Assembly (NCBI RefSeq): GCF_030144325.1
Contig: NZ_CP126307.1
Span: 3,810,001-3,874,000, forward strand
Length of the DNA: 64,000 bases
Direction: 5' to 3'
From: Bosea vestrisii
GTDB lineage: Bacteria > Pseudomonadota > Alphaproteobacteria > Rhizobiales > Beijerinckiaceae
Shown: positions 1 through 8,807 of the stretch, piece after piece
How the letters are laid out: every line of letters begins with the position of its first letter
How positions within the stretch are numbered: the first letter of the stretch is position 1
Notes under the pieces: model-generated
What the model saw: only the letters and a program-made list of their open reading frames with translations
Database searches by the model: none
What the model was told of the DNA's origin: nothing
Made by a program: the position numbers and the translations under genes

Positions 1-1502
1 CCGCTCTCGATCGGATGGATGAGGACAGCCTCAATCAGCGTTCGGAGAATACCTAGCGCTTCGGTGCGCGTTTCCTCATCGGCCAATGCCTCTCGGAGGG
101 ATTCGATCTTCTTCCGATACAAGCCAGCCAGATTGGGGTGCATGCGAACAGGCGGCTCCGGATCCCAGCTGACCTGCACGGCATGCGTCTCGCGCTCAAC
201 CTCAAGAAGGGCAAGCTTCGCTGCGACGCTCGTGGACTTCATGCCTTCGGCGATCGCAGAGACCAACGCATCGATCTGGCGCTCGATCTGCTCAAGCCTG
301 CGCGCAGCCGTCGCTTGCTTCGCACCACGTTCCGAGCGCACCCGATTGAGCTCTGCGTGAAACTCCCGAACGAACTCATCGACCATCTCAGGCGCCATCA
401 GCTGCTGCTGAAGAGCGTCCAGAACATATGATTCCAGAACACCACGGCGGATGGAAAGGCGACTGCTACAGGCGCCGTTGCGATGCGCGCTTGAACATCG
501 GATATAGTCGCGCCCCATCGGCTGGAAGCGAGACCCGCAACAACCGGAGCGCACGAGCCCGCTAAGCAGATGCTGTGCCCGCCTCTGCTCCCAGAACCGA
601 GCCACCCGGCTCGCGACCGAGCGAGGAGAGGCGGCGACCTCTTCCAACTTCTTCTGAACGGTGTCCCAGAGCTCTGGCTCGACGATGCGCAGCTCTGGGA
701 CGTCCTCGATAATCCACTGATCAGAGGGATTGGGACGAGAGAGCCGCTTTCCGCTCTGCGGGTCCTTCACGTAGCGTTGACGATTCCAGACCAGGCGGCC
801 AGCATAGAGCTCGTTGCGGAGTACGCCGGTCTTACGCCCAGCGTGTCCGCGGATCGTGGTGTCGCCCCAAGGCCGGCCGCCGGGCCCCGCGACGGCCTCC
901 CCGTTGAGCTTCTTGGCAATTGCATTGGGCGAGGCGCCAGCGGAGAACATCGCAAAGATGCGTCGGACGACTTCTGCTTCGTCAGGTTCGATATTCCGGC
1001 CACCTCGCACAGGATCGCCGTGAGCATCGCTCTCGCGGCGCACGCGATAGCCGTAGCAAATCCCACCCGCAGACCGGCCGGCCGCCACCCGGCCTCGCAT
1101 TCCTCTGTGAGTCTTGGCGGCTAGATCCCGCAGGAACAGCGCATTCATCGTGCCCTTGAGGCCGACATGCAGTTCGCTGATCTCGCCCTCGGCGAGCGTG
1201 ACAATGCGGATGCCGCAGAACTGCATTCGCTTGAAGAAAGCAGCGACGTGCTCCTGATCCCGGCTCACACGATCAAGAGCTTCGGCTACGACGATGTCGA
1301 TCTTGCTGCTACGGGCGTCCGCGAGGAGAGATTGGTAACCGGGCCGGAGATGGCTGGAGCCTGACATCGCCCGATCGGTATAGGTTTCGGCGACCGTCCA
1401 GCCCTCCCGCGAGATCAGAGCCCTACACACGGCGATCTGATCGTCGACGGATTGATCACGCTGCTGATCGCTTGAATAGCGCGCGTAGATGGCCGCATTC
1501 AT
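1..1502 (-). CDS. Large serine recombinase, cut by the left window edge
   Basis: Reading leftward from an ATG at 1502 the frame stays open to base 1. The N-terminus (AAIYARYSSDQQRDQS) is a resolvase-type catalytic domain with the nucleophile at about Ser10. A recombinase domain follows, then a cysteine-containing zinc-ribbon segment (GCCGSRF to CSSAHRNGACSSRL) and a coiled C-terminal region rich in charged residues. This is the order of large serine integrases/transposases, which cut and rejoin DNA through a phosphoserine link. The start overlaps the stop of the next gene upstream by ATGA, so it is the third cistron of a recombinase operon. About 500 residues are visible and the C-terminus lies outside the window. 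Confidence 0.9.
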   Translation of the reverse strand, partial: MNAAIYARYSSDQQRDQSVDDQIAVCRALISREGWTVAETYTDRAMSGSSHLRPGYQSLLADARSSKIDIVVAEALDRVSRDQEHVAAFFKRMQFCGIRIVTLAEGEISELHVGLKGTMNALFLRDLAAKTHRGMRGRVAAGRSAGGICYGYRVRRESDAHGDPVRGGRNIEPDEAEVVRRIFAMFSAGASPNAIAKKLNGEAVAGPGGRPWGDTTIRGHAGRKTGVLRNELYAGRLVWNRQRYVKDPQSGKRLSRPNPSDQWIIEDVPELRIVEPELWDTVQKKLEEVAASPRSVASRVARFWEQRRAQHLLSGLVRSGCCGSRFQPMGRDYIRCSSAHRNGACSSRLSIRRGVLESYVLDALQQQLMAPEMVDEFVREFHAELNRVRSERGAKQATAARRLEQIERQIDALVSAIAEGMKSTSVAAKLALLEVERETHAVQVSWDPEPPVRMHPNLAGLYRKKIESLREALADEETRTEALGILRTLIEAVLIHPIES

Positions 1503-2557
1503 GACCTGCGTTTCCGTCTGCCGGGGCTCGATGTGCGCAGTCCGGCAATCAGCTCAGCATGGCTAACCGAGGCTGCCAAGGTCGATGCGTGATTGTAGCC
1601 TTGTGTGCGTCGAGAACTGGTATGCCCCATGCCCGCGCGCGCGCCATCGATGCCGACGGTTTCCGCCGCAAACGTCGCAAAGCTGTGGCGCAGCGAATGC
1701 GGCCCACGAGCGCTTCCAAATTCCCGCTCCGTAAGCTCCCGCAACGCAATATGGATCGTATGATCTGCGAGTGGCCTGCCGCTTATCCCTAACCATAGCC
1801 GCTGCCCCGAGTTTGTGTTGGCAACAGCAGGCCTGACGTCGGCAAGATAGCGCTCGAGGTGAAGGGCTAGCGGCCGGGGGACGGGTGCCGAGTATTCCCG
1901 CCCATTCTTTGTTTCTTCAGGTTGTAGGGTAACAAGCCATTCGCCGTTTCTTCTCGCAAGGTGACGGTCGAGTTCGAGACTTGCAAGGTTGCCGAGCCGA
2001 ACCGGAACGTAGGCCAAGAAATACAGAATGAGCCAGTTGCGATAGCCCGGGACCAATTTCAGGGGGTGGGGGCGCGGCGCACCGGAGAGAGCCCGCTCAC
2101 AAGCGGCGACAACAATGGCCACCTCGAGAAATCGCACGCGGGCGGAGGCGACTTTAGCTCGTCGGCTCTGTGAGTTGGCGCGCGAGCGCAACCAGGACCA
2201 GTCAACCTCCGGCGCGATCGACGAGATCACAGCGAGCAATTCAAAGAGACGGTTCCGCAGTGTGCCGGGCTTCACACCCTGTACCTGCAGCTCACGCACA
2301 AAAGCATCCACATTGGCCTGTGTCACGCGTACGGCTGCCGGGCGTGTGACGTCCTCGCCTCGCCTGACCAGGAAGGTCAGCCAACGCCCATAGCCGCGTT
2401 CATTCTTGTGGCGGGTCGCCGGGCGCCATTTGGCGGCAGCGACAAGGTCGCTAAAGGGGTCGTCGATTATCGCCTGTTCGTATAGTTCGCGGTCCTTGAC
2501 CGGCCACGCTGTGACCTTCAGGCAGCGTCGCTGTGTATCGCTCCTAACGTGGCCCAT
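1499..2557 (-). CDS. Tyrosine recombinase/integrase (second of trio)
   Basis: The 352-residue protein has the catalytic signature of the phage integrase family. An Arg sits in box I (YVPVRLGNLASLEL), HSLRH in box II is followed by GMGHTSS, and the C-terminal Tyr nucleophile is in QGYNHAS. The N-terminal half is a SAM-like core-binding domain. Its ATG shares one base with the TGA of the gene upstream, and its TGA overlaps the serine recombinase start by four bases. The three proteins are therefore very probably translated together. Tyrosine recombinases join DNA through a 3'-phosphotyrosine intermediate; target sites are unknown here. Confidence 0.9.
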   Translation of the reverse strand: MGHVRSDTQRRCLKVTAWPVKDRELYEQAIIDDPFSDLVAAAKWRPATRHKNERGYGRWLTFLVRRGEDVTRPAAVRVTQANVDAFVRELQVQGVKPGTLRNRLFELLAVISSIAPEVDWSWLRSRANSQSRRAKVASARVRFLEVAIVVAACERALSGAPRPHPLKLVPGYRNWLILYFLAYVPVRLGNLASLELDRHLARRNGEWLVTLQPEETKNGREYSAPVPRPLALHLERYLADVRPAVANTNSGQRLWLGISGRPLADHTIHIALRELTEREFGSARGPHSLRHSFATFAAETVGIDGARAGMGHTSSRRTQGYNHASTLAASVSHAELIAGLRTSSPGRRKRRS

Positions 2558-4218
2558 CAGCGCCCCTTCCTCATCGCAGAAAGCCGCTGCTTGGTGATCT
2601 CTTCCTGAGCCTGGCAGAGATGTTCCCGATCAGCCAAGAAGGAGTAGTTTCGCCGGATCGTGTCCGCATCTCGGTTGCCCAGCAGCGTCCTCCCCCGCTC
2701 CAGGCCGTGGGCTCCGTTTCCGCGAACCTGCAGATAAACGGCAATCGAACGATAGAGATGGGCGTGAAACGGGACACCCAGACGCTGCTCGACGATGCGC
2801 TTGATCTGGCCGCTCAACGAGCCCGAGCGTTTCGCGCTCTCCGATCGTCCGGGAAACAGCCAGCCGCCTGATTGGCTGTACAGCCGCAACGCGGCATTGA
2901 GGCGACCAACTGCTTCAGCCGGTATCTCAAAGCGCTGATCATCGCCGTTCTTGACCACCGAGCCCGGTAGACGGATCAGCCACCGATCTCGCTCTCGTTC
3001 CAGATTGCGGTCGATGCGGAGCGAAGCCAGATTCTCGATCCGCAGAGGGGCATAGATCAGGAGCTCACACGCGATGGCGTTTTGAGAGAGCATGGCGCGC
3101 TTGCGGGGCTGTTTCGCAGACTTCGCCTCCTTCAAGAGCTGGATGGGCAGGGTCAGAAGCTGACGGAGAAGGCGCTCATCCTCGAATGCCTCAAGTCGAT
3201 CCCTGGTCCGTCGCCCCAGCGCCTTTTCCCTCGGCGCCAGATTGGCCACAATGGATCGGAGTTTTGTGACGACATGTTCGTCGGACTTCACCCAATCGCG
3301 AGCTAGGTAGAGCAGGGATCCCCCGAGGCGGTGCAGGGCATCGCTGCGTTTAGAGCCCTGCCGCTTGTACAGCTCGGCCATCAGAGCTTTGAAGCTGTCG
3401 ATCGAAACGAGATCCGCGAGCGAGACGATCGTTTCGATCGGCCGGCCGGCGTGGGTCAGTGCCGTCGCCGCTTTGAACAACTGGTGCCGAATTGTTTTGA
3501 TCGTCGACGCTCGTAATCCGCGGCCCGGGTTCTCGGCCAGCGGGTTGTCGTCGGCCAGCCAAACCGCATATGCCTCGATTTCCGCGGTGAAGCAGGCATC
3601 AAACTCGGTCTCGGCGCACGTCCAACGTACACGCGCCTGGGCTTCGATGTTGAGTTCTTGAAGGCCACGCTCAGCGTGGATCGTACGCAGACGGTTCCAC
3701 TGACGACGCAGCCTGCGATCATGAGCTTTAGGGTCCGCGACCTCGCCGAGTGTTTCGAGCGCGGCAATGAACCTTTCAACACAAGCGTCATCAACCTCGG
3801 GCGGGACGATACCCCGCGCAGACGCGAAGCCAGCTAGTCGCGACAGCGGCGCCCAATCGGCTGGGCTACGCAGCTCTGCCTTGAAAGCTTGCCAGCTGGC
3901 AGAGTGCGGTTGGGGCGATTTGGGGCCGCGACCGCGGCCGGCCTTGATGAGGGCACACAGTTCGCCGCGATAGTTGGACAGCGTCTTCATGGAGAGTTTT
4001 GACGGCGCCTTCCTCATCCGCTTCATTTGCGCGATCACGAAGCCTTGGTGGCCCGGAATGTCCGAGACTGCCCGTCCCAAGAAACCCGCCAACGCCGCCG
4101 TTGCCGAACGAACTCGAGCAAGTTGAGCTGCCGGCAGCAAAGCCTGGCGGGTAGCTTCGTCGATCAGGTTCTGAAGAGATGGCTCCGCTGCCCCGCAGAT
4201 GTCCTCAAAAGCGTTCAT
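2557..4218 (-). CDS. Tyrosine recombinase/integrase (first of trio)
   Basis: The 553-residue integrase-family protein is longer than XerC/D-type enzymes because of an extended N-terminal DNA-binding region. The catalytic part is recognisable: box I Arg in LLIYAPLRIENLASL, an HLYR motif as box II, then LLGNRDADTIRRNYSF with the presumed nucleophilic Tyr. The GNRD replaces the usual LGH, so the second conserved His is substituted, as in many multi-recombinase elements. It is the first gene of the recombinase operon. The 156 bases upstream hold nested inverted repeats. Confidence 0.88.
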   Translation of the reverse strand: MNAFEDICGAAEPSLQNLIDEATRQALLPAAQLARVRSATAALAGFLGRAVSDIPGHQGFVIAQMKRMRKAPSKLSMKTLSNYRGELCALIKAGRGRGPKSPQPHSASWQAFKAELRSPADWAPLSRLAGFASARGIVPPEVDDACVERFIAALETLGEVADPKAHDRRLRRQWNRLRTIHAERGLQELNIEAQARVRWTCAETEFDACFTAEIEAYAVWLADDNPLAENPGRGLRASTIKTIRHQLFKAATALTHAGRPIETIVSLADLVSIDSFKALMAELYKRQGSKRSDALHRLGGSLLYLARDWVKSDEHVVTKLRSIVANLAPREKALGRRTRDRLEAFEDERLLRQLLTLPIQLLKEAKSAKQPRKRAMLSQNAIACELLIYAPLRIENLASLRIDRNLERERDRWLIRLPGSVVKNGDDQRFEIPAEAVGRLNAALRLYSQSGGWLFPGRSESAKRSGSLSGQIKRIVEQRLGVPFHAHLYRSIAVYLQVRGNGAHGLERGRTLLGNRDADTIRRNYSFLADREHLCQAQEEITKQRLSAMRKGR

Positions 4219-4280
4219 GGGCCATCTCCGTGCATATCGCTGCCAGACAAAGGATGACAGGCCGGGAAAAACCGTGACAT

Positions 4281-4335
4281 TTGGGAAGACGTATCACAGT
4301 AATCCGTGGGTGATACTTGCGTGACGTTTTCCCAA
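4281..4335. promoter_or_regulatory. Nested inverted repeats upstream of the recombinase operon
   Basis: GTATCAC at 4291-4297 is mirrored by GTGATAC at 4310-4316, and outside these TTGGGAA at 4281-4287 is mirrored by TTCCCAA at 4329-4335. CGTGAC also recurs as direct repeats at about 4273 and 4319. The block lies between the start of the first tyrosine recombinase and the small HTH gene. It could be an operator for the HTH protein or a recombinase binding site. The symmetry is seen directly; the function is inferred. Confidence 0.4.
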
Positions 4336-4374
4336 GGTTCGAGAAAAACGTGGCAAAGCATGACAATGGGACGC

Positions 4375-4578
4375 TTACACATGACCACGGGCCAGAAGGG
4401 CTTCAACGTCACCCGTGCGCACCCGAAGATGGCCTCTGCCTTTCGATGAGGGCAGTCGGTCGGCGGGCAGCAGGCCTGTCGCGATCCAACGCTTGACGGT
4501 GCGCGTGCACACGTTGGCGCGCTCAGCGGCCTCGCGAACGGTTAGGCGCTGGCTTAATTCGGGTAGGGAGTGGATCAT
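4375..4578 (-). CDS. Small helix-turn-helix (excisionase/MerR-type) DNA-binding protein
   Basis: The 67-residue product contains a clear winged-HTH core: LTVREAAERANVCTRTVKRW followed by IATGLLPADRLP and GHLRVRTGDVEALL. That is the arrangement of excisionase-family (MerR-like) proteins that bind element ends or operators. It lies upstream of, and on the same strand as, the three-recombinase operon, so a role as recombination directionality factor or as operon regulator is likely. A GTG at 4614 preceded by AGGA would add 12 residues and is an alternative start. Confidence 0.7.
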   Translation of the reverse strand: MIHSLPELSQRLTVREAAERANVCTRTVKRWIATGLLPADRLPSSKGRGHLRVRTGDVEALLARGHV

Positions 4579-4831
4579 GGCTGGACGGCTGCTCCGAAAC
4601 CTGGTCTCGTTCACAGCAATCCTGGGCTAGCCATTCGCGCGCGGCCGAACGGCCTAAGAGGCGCGCGATCGCTCGCATCGATGCAGAGCCTGCATCGCTA
4701 CGGTCGTCGCTCTGGAATGGGGGCGTCCCGGATTGCATGCCCGGGACGATGGGAAAAATCAGGACAAGGCAGGAGACCAGAGAGTCTCACAAAATTGGTG
4801 CGGTTCTATCGTCCAGCCCCGCCCTTGAACT

Positions 4832-5521
4832 TCAAGGTCTCCTAAAAACCCAAATTACCGCCTGATCGAGCGTGGCGGGTTTGACAATTCCCTTCGGTAG
4901 AAAGTGCTCGCACGCGGCGCGGCAGAAGGTGACGAATGGGCCCTGATAAGCCCCGTCGACTGATTTGCTCATCGTTATCTCGGCACCGAAGTAGCGCCGA
5001 TAGAGGGGCTCGAGGTGCAGGATTAAGACCCGAATGCGCGGGTCGAATTCTGGCCCAGCTGTCCGTTGGAATAGGCCGGGTTCCCGGACCAATTCTAGTT
5101 TCTGCCGGAAATTGCGAGCCAAGCGATCGAGCTCTTCCATCCGGTCTGCGAGATCGAAGTTGACGTCATCCATCAACATAACAAGCTCGGCGACCTTCCG
5201 CTCCTGAGTGTCAAGCGATCGATAAATGCTTAGGAGCTTTTCCAACTGTAGCCCGAAACGGCCAACCGTACTGAGGACGGTTGACGGCGATTTGAGTTCC
5301 GCTGGCTGTCCGAACGTTTTGCTGAAGGCGTCGGCCAGCTCCGCTTGCAACGAGGGGCGAAATTCTCCCGGGACTTTCAGGGTGTAGGAAAAGGTCTCAG
5401 CCTTTGCATCTGCGTCCAGCTGCAATGCCGGAAACTTGTCCTTTTCGGCAGCTTTTCGCCTATGCCATGTCGCGTGAGACATGCCCTTTAGCGGGAGCGA
5501 TATCGTATCGTTGTTGCTCAT
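4832..5521 (-). CDS. Hypothetical protein of unknown family
   Basis: The 229-residue protein starts at ATG 5521, chosen over an upstream in-frame start because GGAG lies about 10 bases before it. The sequence is soluble and helix-rich, with charged stretches such as DDVNFDLADRMEELDRLARNFRQKLELV that suggest a coiled coil. No signal peptide, membrane span or catalytic motif is visible. The C-terminal part (ITMSKSVDGAYQGPFVTF) resembles small unknown proteins found on Hyphomicrobiales islands. I do not recognise a function. Confidence 0.65.
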   Translation of the reverse strand: MSNNDTISLPLKGMSHATWHRRKAAEKDKFPALQLDADAKAETFSYTLKVPGEFRPSLQAELADAFSKTFGQPAELKSPSTVLSTVGRFGLQLEKLLSIYRSLDTQERKVAELVMLMDDVNFDLADRMEELDRLARNFRQKLELVREPGLFQRTAGPEFDPRIRVLILHLEPLYRRYFGAEITMSKSVDGAYQGPFVTFCRAACEHFLPKGIVKPATLDQAVIWVFRRP

Positions 5522-6068
5522 TCTCGTTGATCTCCGTGTCCACGCGGAGTACCCGGCGCCGCCGCCGTGACAGGGGAAGACAGGAGTGCGGATGGCAAAG
5601 CAGTCGTTGCAATCAACTCGCGACTTGGGCCGGAGCGCGCCACTTCCGGACATTGGAATGATGCCTGGAAGCGGACCAAATTCTCAAACGGATGACGGCA
5701 AGGCTGTTTAGCGTACGCCGCGTGCCCGGCCCATCTCGGCATGGTCATGGTCGACGCTATTCTCGGCCGGCGGACCGCAACGTCCTGCGCAAACTGTCCT
5801 GGCCGGCAATGTCGGCCTATTTTTTGGCAAGCGCTGCGAGGGGTCTATTCGTCCCGGTTCCGAGAAAACGACGCGATTGCCGCGATCGTACGTCCTGACT
5901 GGTACTTGTACAGCACAGCAGCCAACGCTGGCGAACTCGGTGAATTGCGACGCCGGCTGCAGACGTCTCTTTGGGCATAGCATGTCGATCGTAGTCGATT
6001 TTCTGGTCTGTGGATGGCGGTAACAAGGTGTTCGATCAAGCCCCGGCGCTTGTAGGAGAAGCGGGAGC
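5522..6068. other. Non-coding stretch with one dispersed repeat
   Basis: No convincing gene is seen in this roughly 550-base stretch. The open frames here have low-complexity, shadow-like composition. It holds one copy of the CTTCCGGACATT repeat near its left end. Confidence 0.5.
5637..5685. repeat. Dispersed CTTCCGGACATT intergenic repeat, copy 1
   Basis: The motif is GCGCCACTTCCGGACATT, about 10 variable bases, then TGCCTGGAAGCGGACC. Related copies lie near 16218, 23093, 28675 and 44719. TTCCGG in the first arm and CGGAA-like bases in the second arm give partial dyad symmetry. This copy sits upstream of the hypothetical gene ending at 4832. Confidence 0.55.
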
Positions 6069-6428
6069 ATGATGCGGCTGGGTGCAAGCGATGCACAACT
6101 GAGCTCGGCGGCGCGAGAGCTTATGCTCCGGCCGAGCGTTGATGGTAGCGGTCGCCCGCTGCACCATGAACTGGCGAAGCTGGCCGCCGCCTTTGACGCT
6201 GCGTGGATTGACTTCAACAGCGCAAAGTTTGATCCGCGAGGCGATGCCGAGGCTAAAAGAGCTCGTCAATGTCGCGCTCGATCTCAAAAGGGCGCGCGCG
6301 GTACTCTTCCGCACGCGCCTGGCCTTCTGGCGAACTCGATGTCGCCCAGTAGTCCGTCGCCCCGCACGCAGCCTCGTAAGCTTCGGATAGTTCGGGGAAG
6401 TGCGGATCCTGACCGCATCTGTCGCTGA
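6069..6428 (+). CDS. Doubtful small ORF, N-terminal part coding-like
   Basis: The first 60 or so residues (SSAARELMLRPSVDGSGRP, then HHELAKLAAAFDAAWIDF) have the composition of a real soluble protein. The remainder runs antisense to a better-supported minus-strand gene and loses that character. It may be the start of a truncated gene whose real 3' end is gone, or a chance frame. No family is recognised. Confidence 0.25.
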   Translation: MMRLGASDAQLSSAARELMLRPSVDGSGRPLHHELAKLAAAFDAAWIDFNSAKFDPRGDAEAKRARQCRARSQKGARGTLPHAPGLLANSMSPSSPSPRTQPRKLRIVRGSADPDRICR

Positions 6429-6495
6429 GTTCCGTCCGACGCTTCGGCCAACGGAGCATGAGCCGGGCCAGTCCGCGCCTCTGCGCCTGGTTCAT
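6253..6495 (-). CDS. Small hypothetical protein
   Basis: The 80-residue soluble protein has a coding-like composition (LSEAYEAACGATDYW, then EEYRARPFEIERDIDELF) and is predicted mostly helical. Small proteins of this look, with an acidic helical C-terminus, occur on Rhizobiales accessory regions beside anion transporters and regulators. That resemblance is from memory and gives no function. The start at 6495 is the second in-frame ATG; 6501 is possible. Confidence 0.5.
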   Translation of the reverse strand: MNQAQRRGLARLMLRWPKRRTELSDRCGQDPHFPELSEAYEAACGATDYWATSSSPEGQARAEEYRARPFEIERDIDELF

Positions 6496-6659
6496 TCGCA
6501 ACCTCGTGCCGCCCGGGTGGCAGACGACGTTGATTGTCGGGAAGTGGACATGAACCTGAGGCGAACGATCTGAAGCAGGAGGGTGGCGGCGTAAGGCGAC
6601 GCGCGCTCGCGGCGTCAGTCGGCCAGACGTCTCTTAGGGGCCGAACTGGAAATTGCTAG

Positions 6660-6950
6660 CTAGTGGCCGCTCCTCTTGCCCTGCGCCGAGTCGTCTGCCT
6701 GACGCCCCCGTAGAAGCTGATCAAGAGAATCCCTCAAGTTCCTCAGGCCTTCGACAGGCATCACAAGACGAGCCCGAACTACAGCTTCGATGGCAATTTC
6801 TGCGGTCGGCCCGGCCAACATTTTCTCTGCGATCGGCCGCCCATGGGTGAAGGTAAGGGTGGCCAGTTCGCCTGTGACCGAGCAGTTGAAGGGGCCTACG
6901 ACGACAGTCTCGGGGATGTTGTCGGGATCAACGACACGAATGTGACTCAT
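6660..6950 (-). CDS. Small hypothetical protein
   Basis: The 96-residue protein begins SHIRVVDPDNIPETVVV, and GGAAG lies just upstream of ATG 6950. The first half reads as beta strands (VGPFNCSVTGELATLTF). The second half is a helix pair ending LRNLRDSLDQLLRG. No catalytic motif or signal peptide is seen. Upstream in-frame starts would add a less coding-like extension of up to 25 residues. Function unknown. Confidence 0.6.
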   Translation of the reverse strand: MSHIRVVDPDNIPETVVVGPFNCSVTGELATLTFTHGRPIAEKMLAGPTAEIAIEAVVRARLVMPVEGLRNLRDSLDQLLRGRQADDSAQGKRSGH

Positions 6951-7227
6951 GGCTTCCACTGCGATTACGGCATTCGGACAATCTCTACCTCTCGCCGATG
7001 GGACGCGTGGGAGGCGGCAATCCATCGGCGAGAGGCGTGGCGCTGGTTGGGGAGCGCCAAGCTCACGCTAGCACGCCGCCTTGAAAGGAAAAGGCCGGCC
7101 GGGGCGGGAATGTAAGCGCTATCCGGATGGGCCGTAGACGTCCTCGCGGCAGCCTCCCGCCGCGGTGGAAAGGGAAGCCAGAGAGAGCTCGCAGCCGAGA
7201 ACACCACAGCCGCCGATTGGGGCCAAT

Positions 7228-8807
7228 TCAGGCAGCGCGCCTCCAACAGCCGCGGCCCATCTTCTTGGCTTCGTAAAGCGCTGCATCAGCCTTGTGCACC
7301 AGCGCATCGAGCGAATCCGCGTCGTGCGGATAAACCGCCAGGCCGATCGACAAGGCAACGTCGAGTTTCTTGTCCTTTATCGAGAGCGGTTCGACCATCG
7401 CCTCCAGCAGTCGCAGGGCCAGGGCCGCCGGGTCGGCGCCGTTTTGCTCGAGCCGGCACAAGACCACGAATTCATCGCCACCCACCCGTGCCAATAGGTG
7501 CCGCTCTCCCACGACCGAACGGAACCGCGCGGCGACCGAACGGAGGAGAACATCGCCCACGGCGTGCCCGTAGGTGTCGTTCACGCTCTTGAAACGGTCG
7601 AGGTCGAGCCACAGGAGACCGAACTCGTCACCGGACGCGGCGGCGATGTCGATGGCCTTTCGAAGTTCGCTGCGGAACAGACGAAGATTCGGCAAGCCCG
7701 TCAGTGCGTCGTGGTTTGCAAGATAGGTCATGTGCTCGCGCGCGGCCTTCTCCACGCGGATGTCGCGGATTTCGATTAACTGTCGCGGGGCGCCGCTGGA
7801 CAGGATCGGCGTGGCACTCAGCGCAATATCGACGAGGGCGCCGGTGGCCGTCATCAGCTGCGCCTCAACTCCCCTGAGGCAGCTATTGCTGCGGTCGCTG
7901 GTCAGTGCAGGCCTGGCTATAAAATTCGTCAGGGGGTCCCTTCGATTTCCGCCTGATCGAGGCCAACCAGTTGCTCGAAGGTCCGGTTTGTGGCGATCAC
8001 TTCCTGGTTCTCGCATACGACAATGCTGGTCTGCGCCGCCTCGATGATGTTTCGCATCTGGTCCGCATCGGCGGACGCCCTATGTGCGCGCTTGTCGAAG
8101 ACAATCGCCACCAGACTGAGAGCCACGATCACCGACGCCACGAAGGCGACTGAAAGCCCAAGCAGAAACTCTGACAGGCCTCCGTCCGAAACAGCGAGGG
8201 TCGGGTCCGTCTTGACGACGGCGGCCGCCATCGCAGTGAAATGGAGGCAGCAGATGGCCGCACCGAATAGCGTTGCGGCGACAAATCTGTGCCTCCGCCT
8301 GTTGGCAAGACGTTCGATGAAAATGGAGGCGCTGACCAGCAGGACAGCGGAGCCGACGGAGAGCGCGACCAGAGCAGGTTCCCAAGCGAACGTACCCGCG
8401 AACACCAGCGCTCGCATGCCGGTGAAGTGCATGGCAGCAATAGCCGCGCTGAGTACGACAGCGCCGACGAGTGCGCATGGGAGAGCCGTCGACATCAAGA
8501 GGGGCATGGCGATGCCGGCGATCACGATGCTTAGCAGCGCGGAGGCGAGCGTCAGCGTGATATCGTAGCTGACGGCTGTCGCGGGGGCAAAGCCGAGCAT
8601 CGCGACAAAATGGGTGGACCATATCCCGCCGCCAGCCACGCAGGCGGCTATGAGCGACCAGCCGTGCCGCGCCCCACCCTTCTGCGCGCGGGCGTGATTG
8701 AGAACGGCAAAAACGGTGAATCCCGATATGAGCGAGACGAGAACCGCCAGAAGAACGAGCTTGGGATCATGGTCGGTCCGTATGCAATCCAAAATCCGGA
8801 TGAACAT
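7228..8807 (-). pseudogene. MHYT-PAS-GGDEF diguanylate cyclase, interrupted by a one-base frameshift
   Basis: Two minus-strand frames join into one protein of about 526 residues if one C is added to the C5 run at about 7930-7936. The first frame (7929-8807) is a seven-helix MHYT sensor with the motifs THFVAM, MHFTGM and LHFTAM, followed by the start of a PAS domain (IIEAAQTSIVVCEN). The second frame continues the PAS and then a GGDEF domain (NHDALTGLPNLRLF, DLDRFKSVNDTYGH, ARVGGDEFVV). GGDEF enzymes make cyclic-di-GMP from two GTP. No RxxD inhibitory site is seen ahead of GGDEF. MHYT domains are thought to sense gases or copper in the membrane. The break may be an assembly indel or a true loss. 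Confidence 0.8.

Noticed and set aside
5708..6314. Minus-strand open frames of 92 and 169 codons.
   Set aside because: Composition is Ser/Arg/Pro-rich without any recognisable pattern, and no ribosome binding site was found. Treated as non-coding.
7915..7945. Programmed frameshift of the release-factor-2 type at CCC-UGA.
   Set aside because: A plus-one shift leads into a short unrelated frame; only a minus-one shift (or one added base) restores the GGDEF domain. An indel is the simpler reading, so slippage is kept only as a secondary option.
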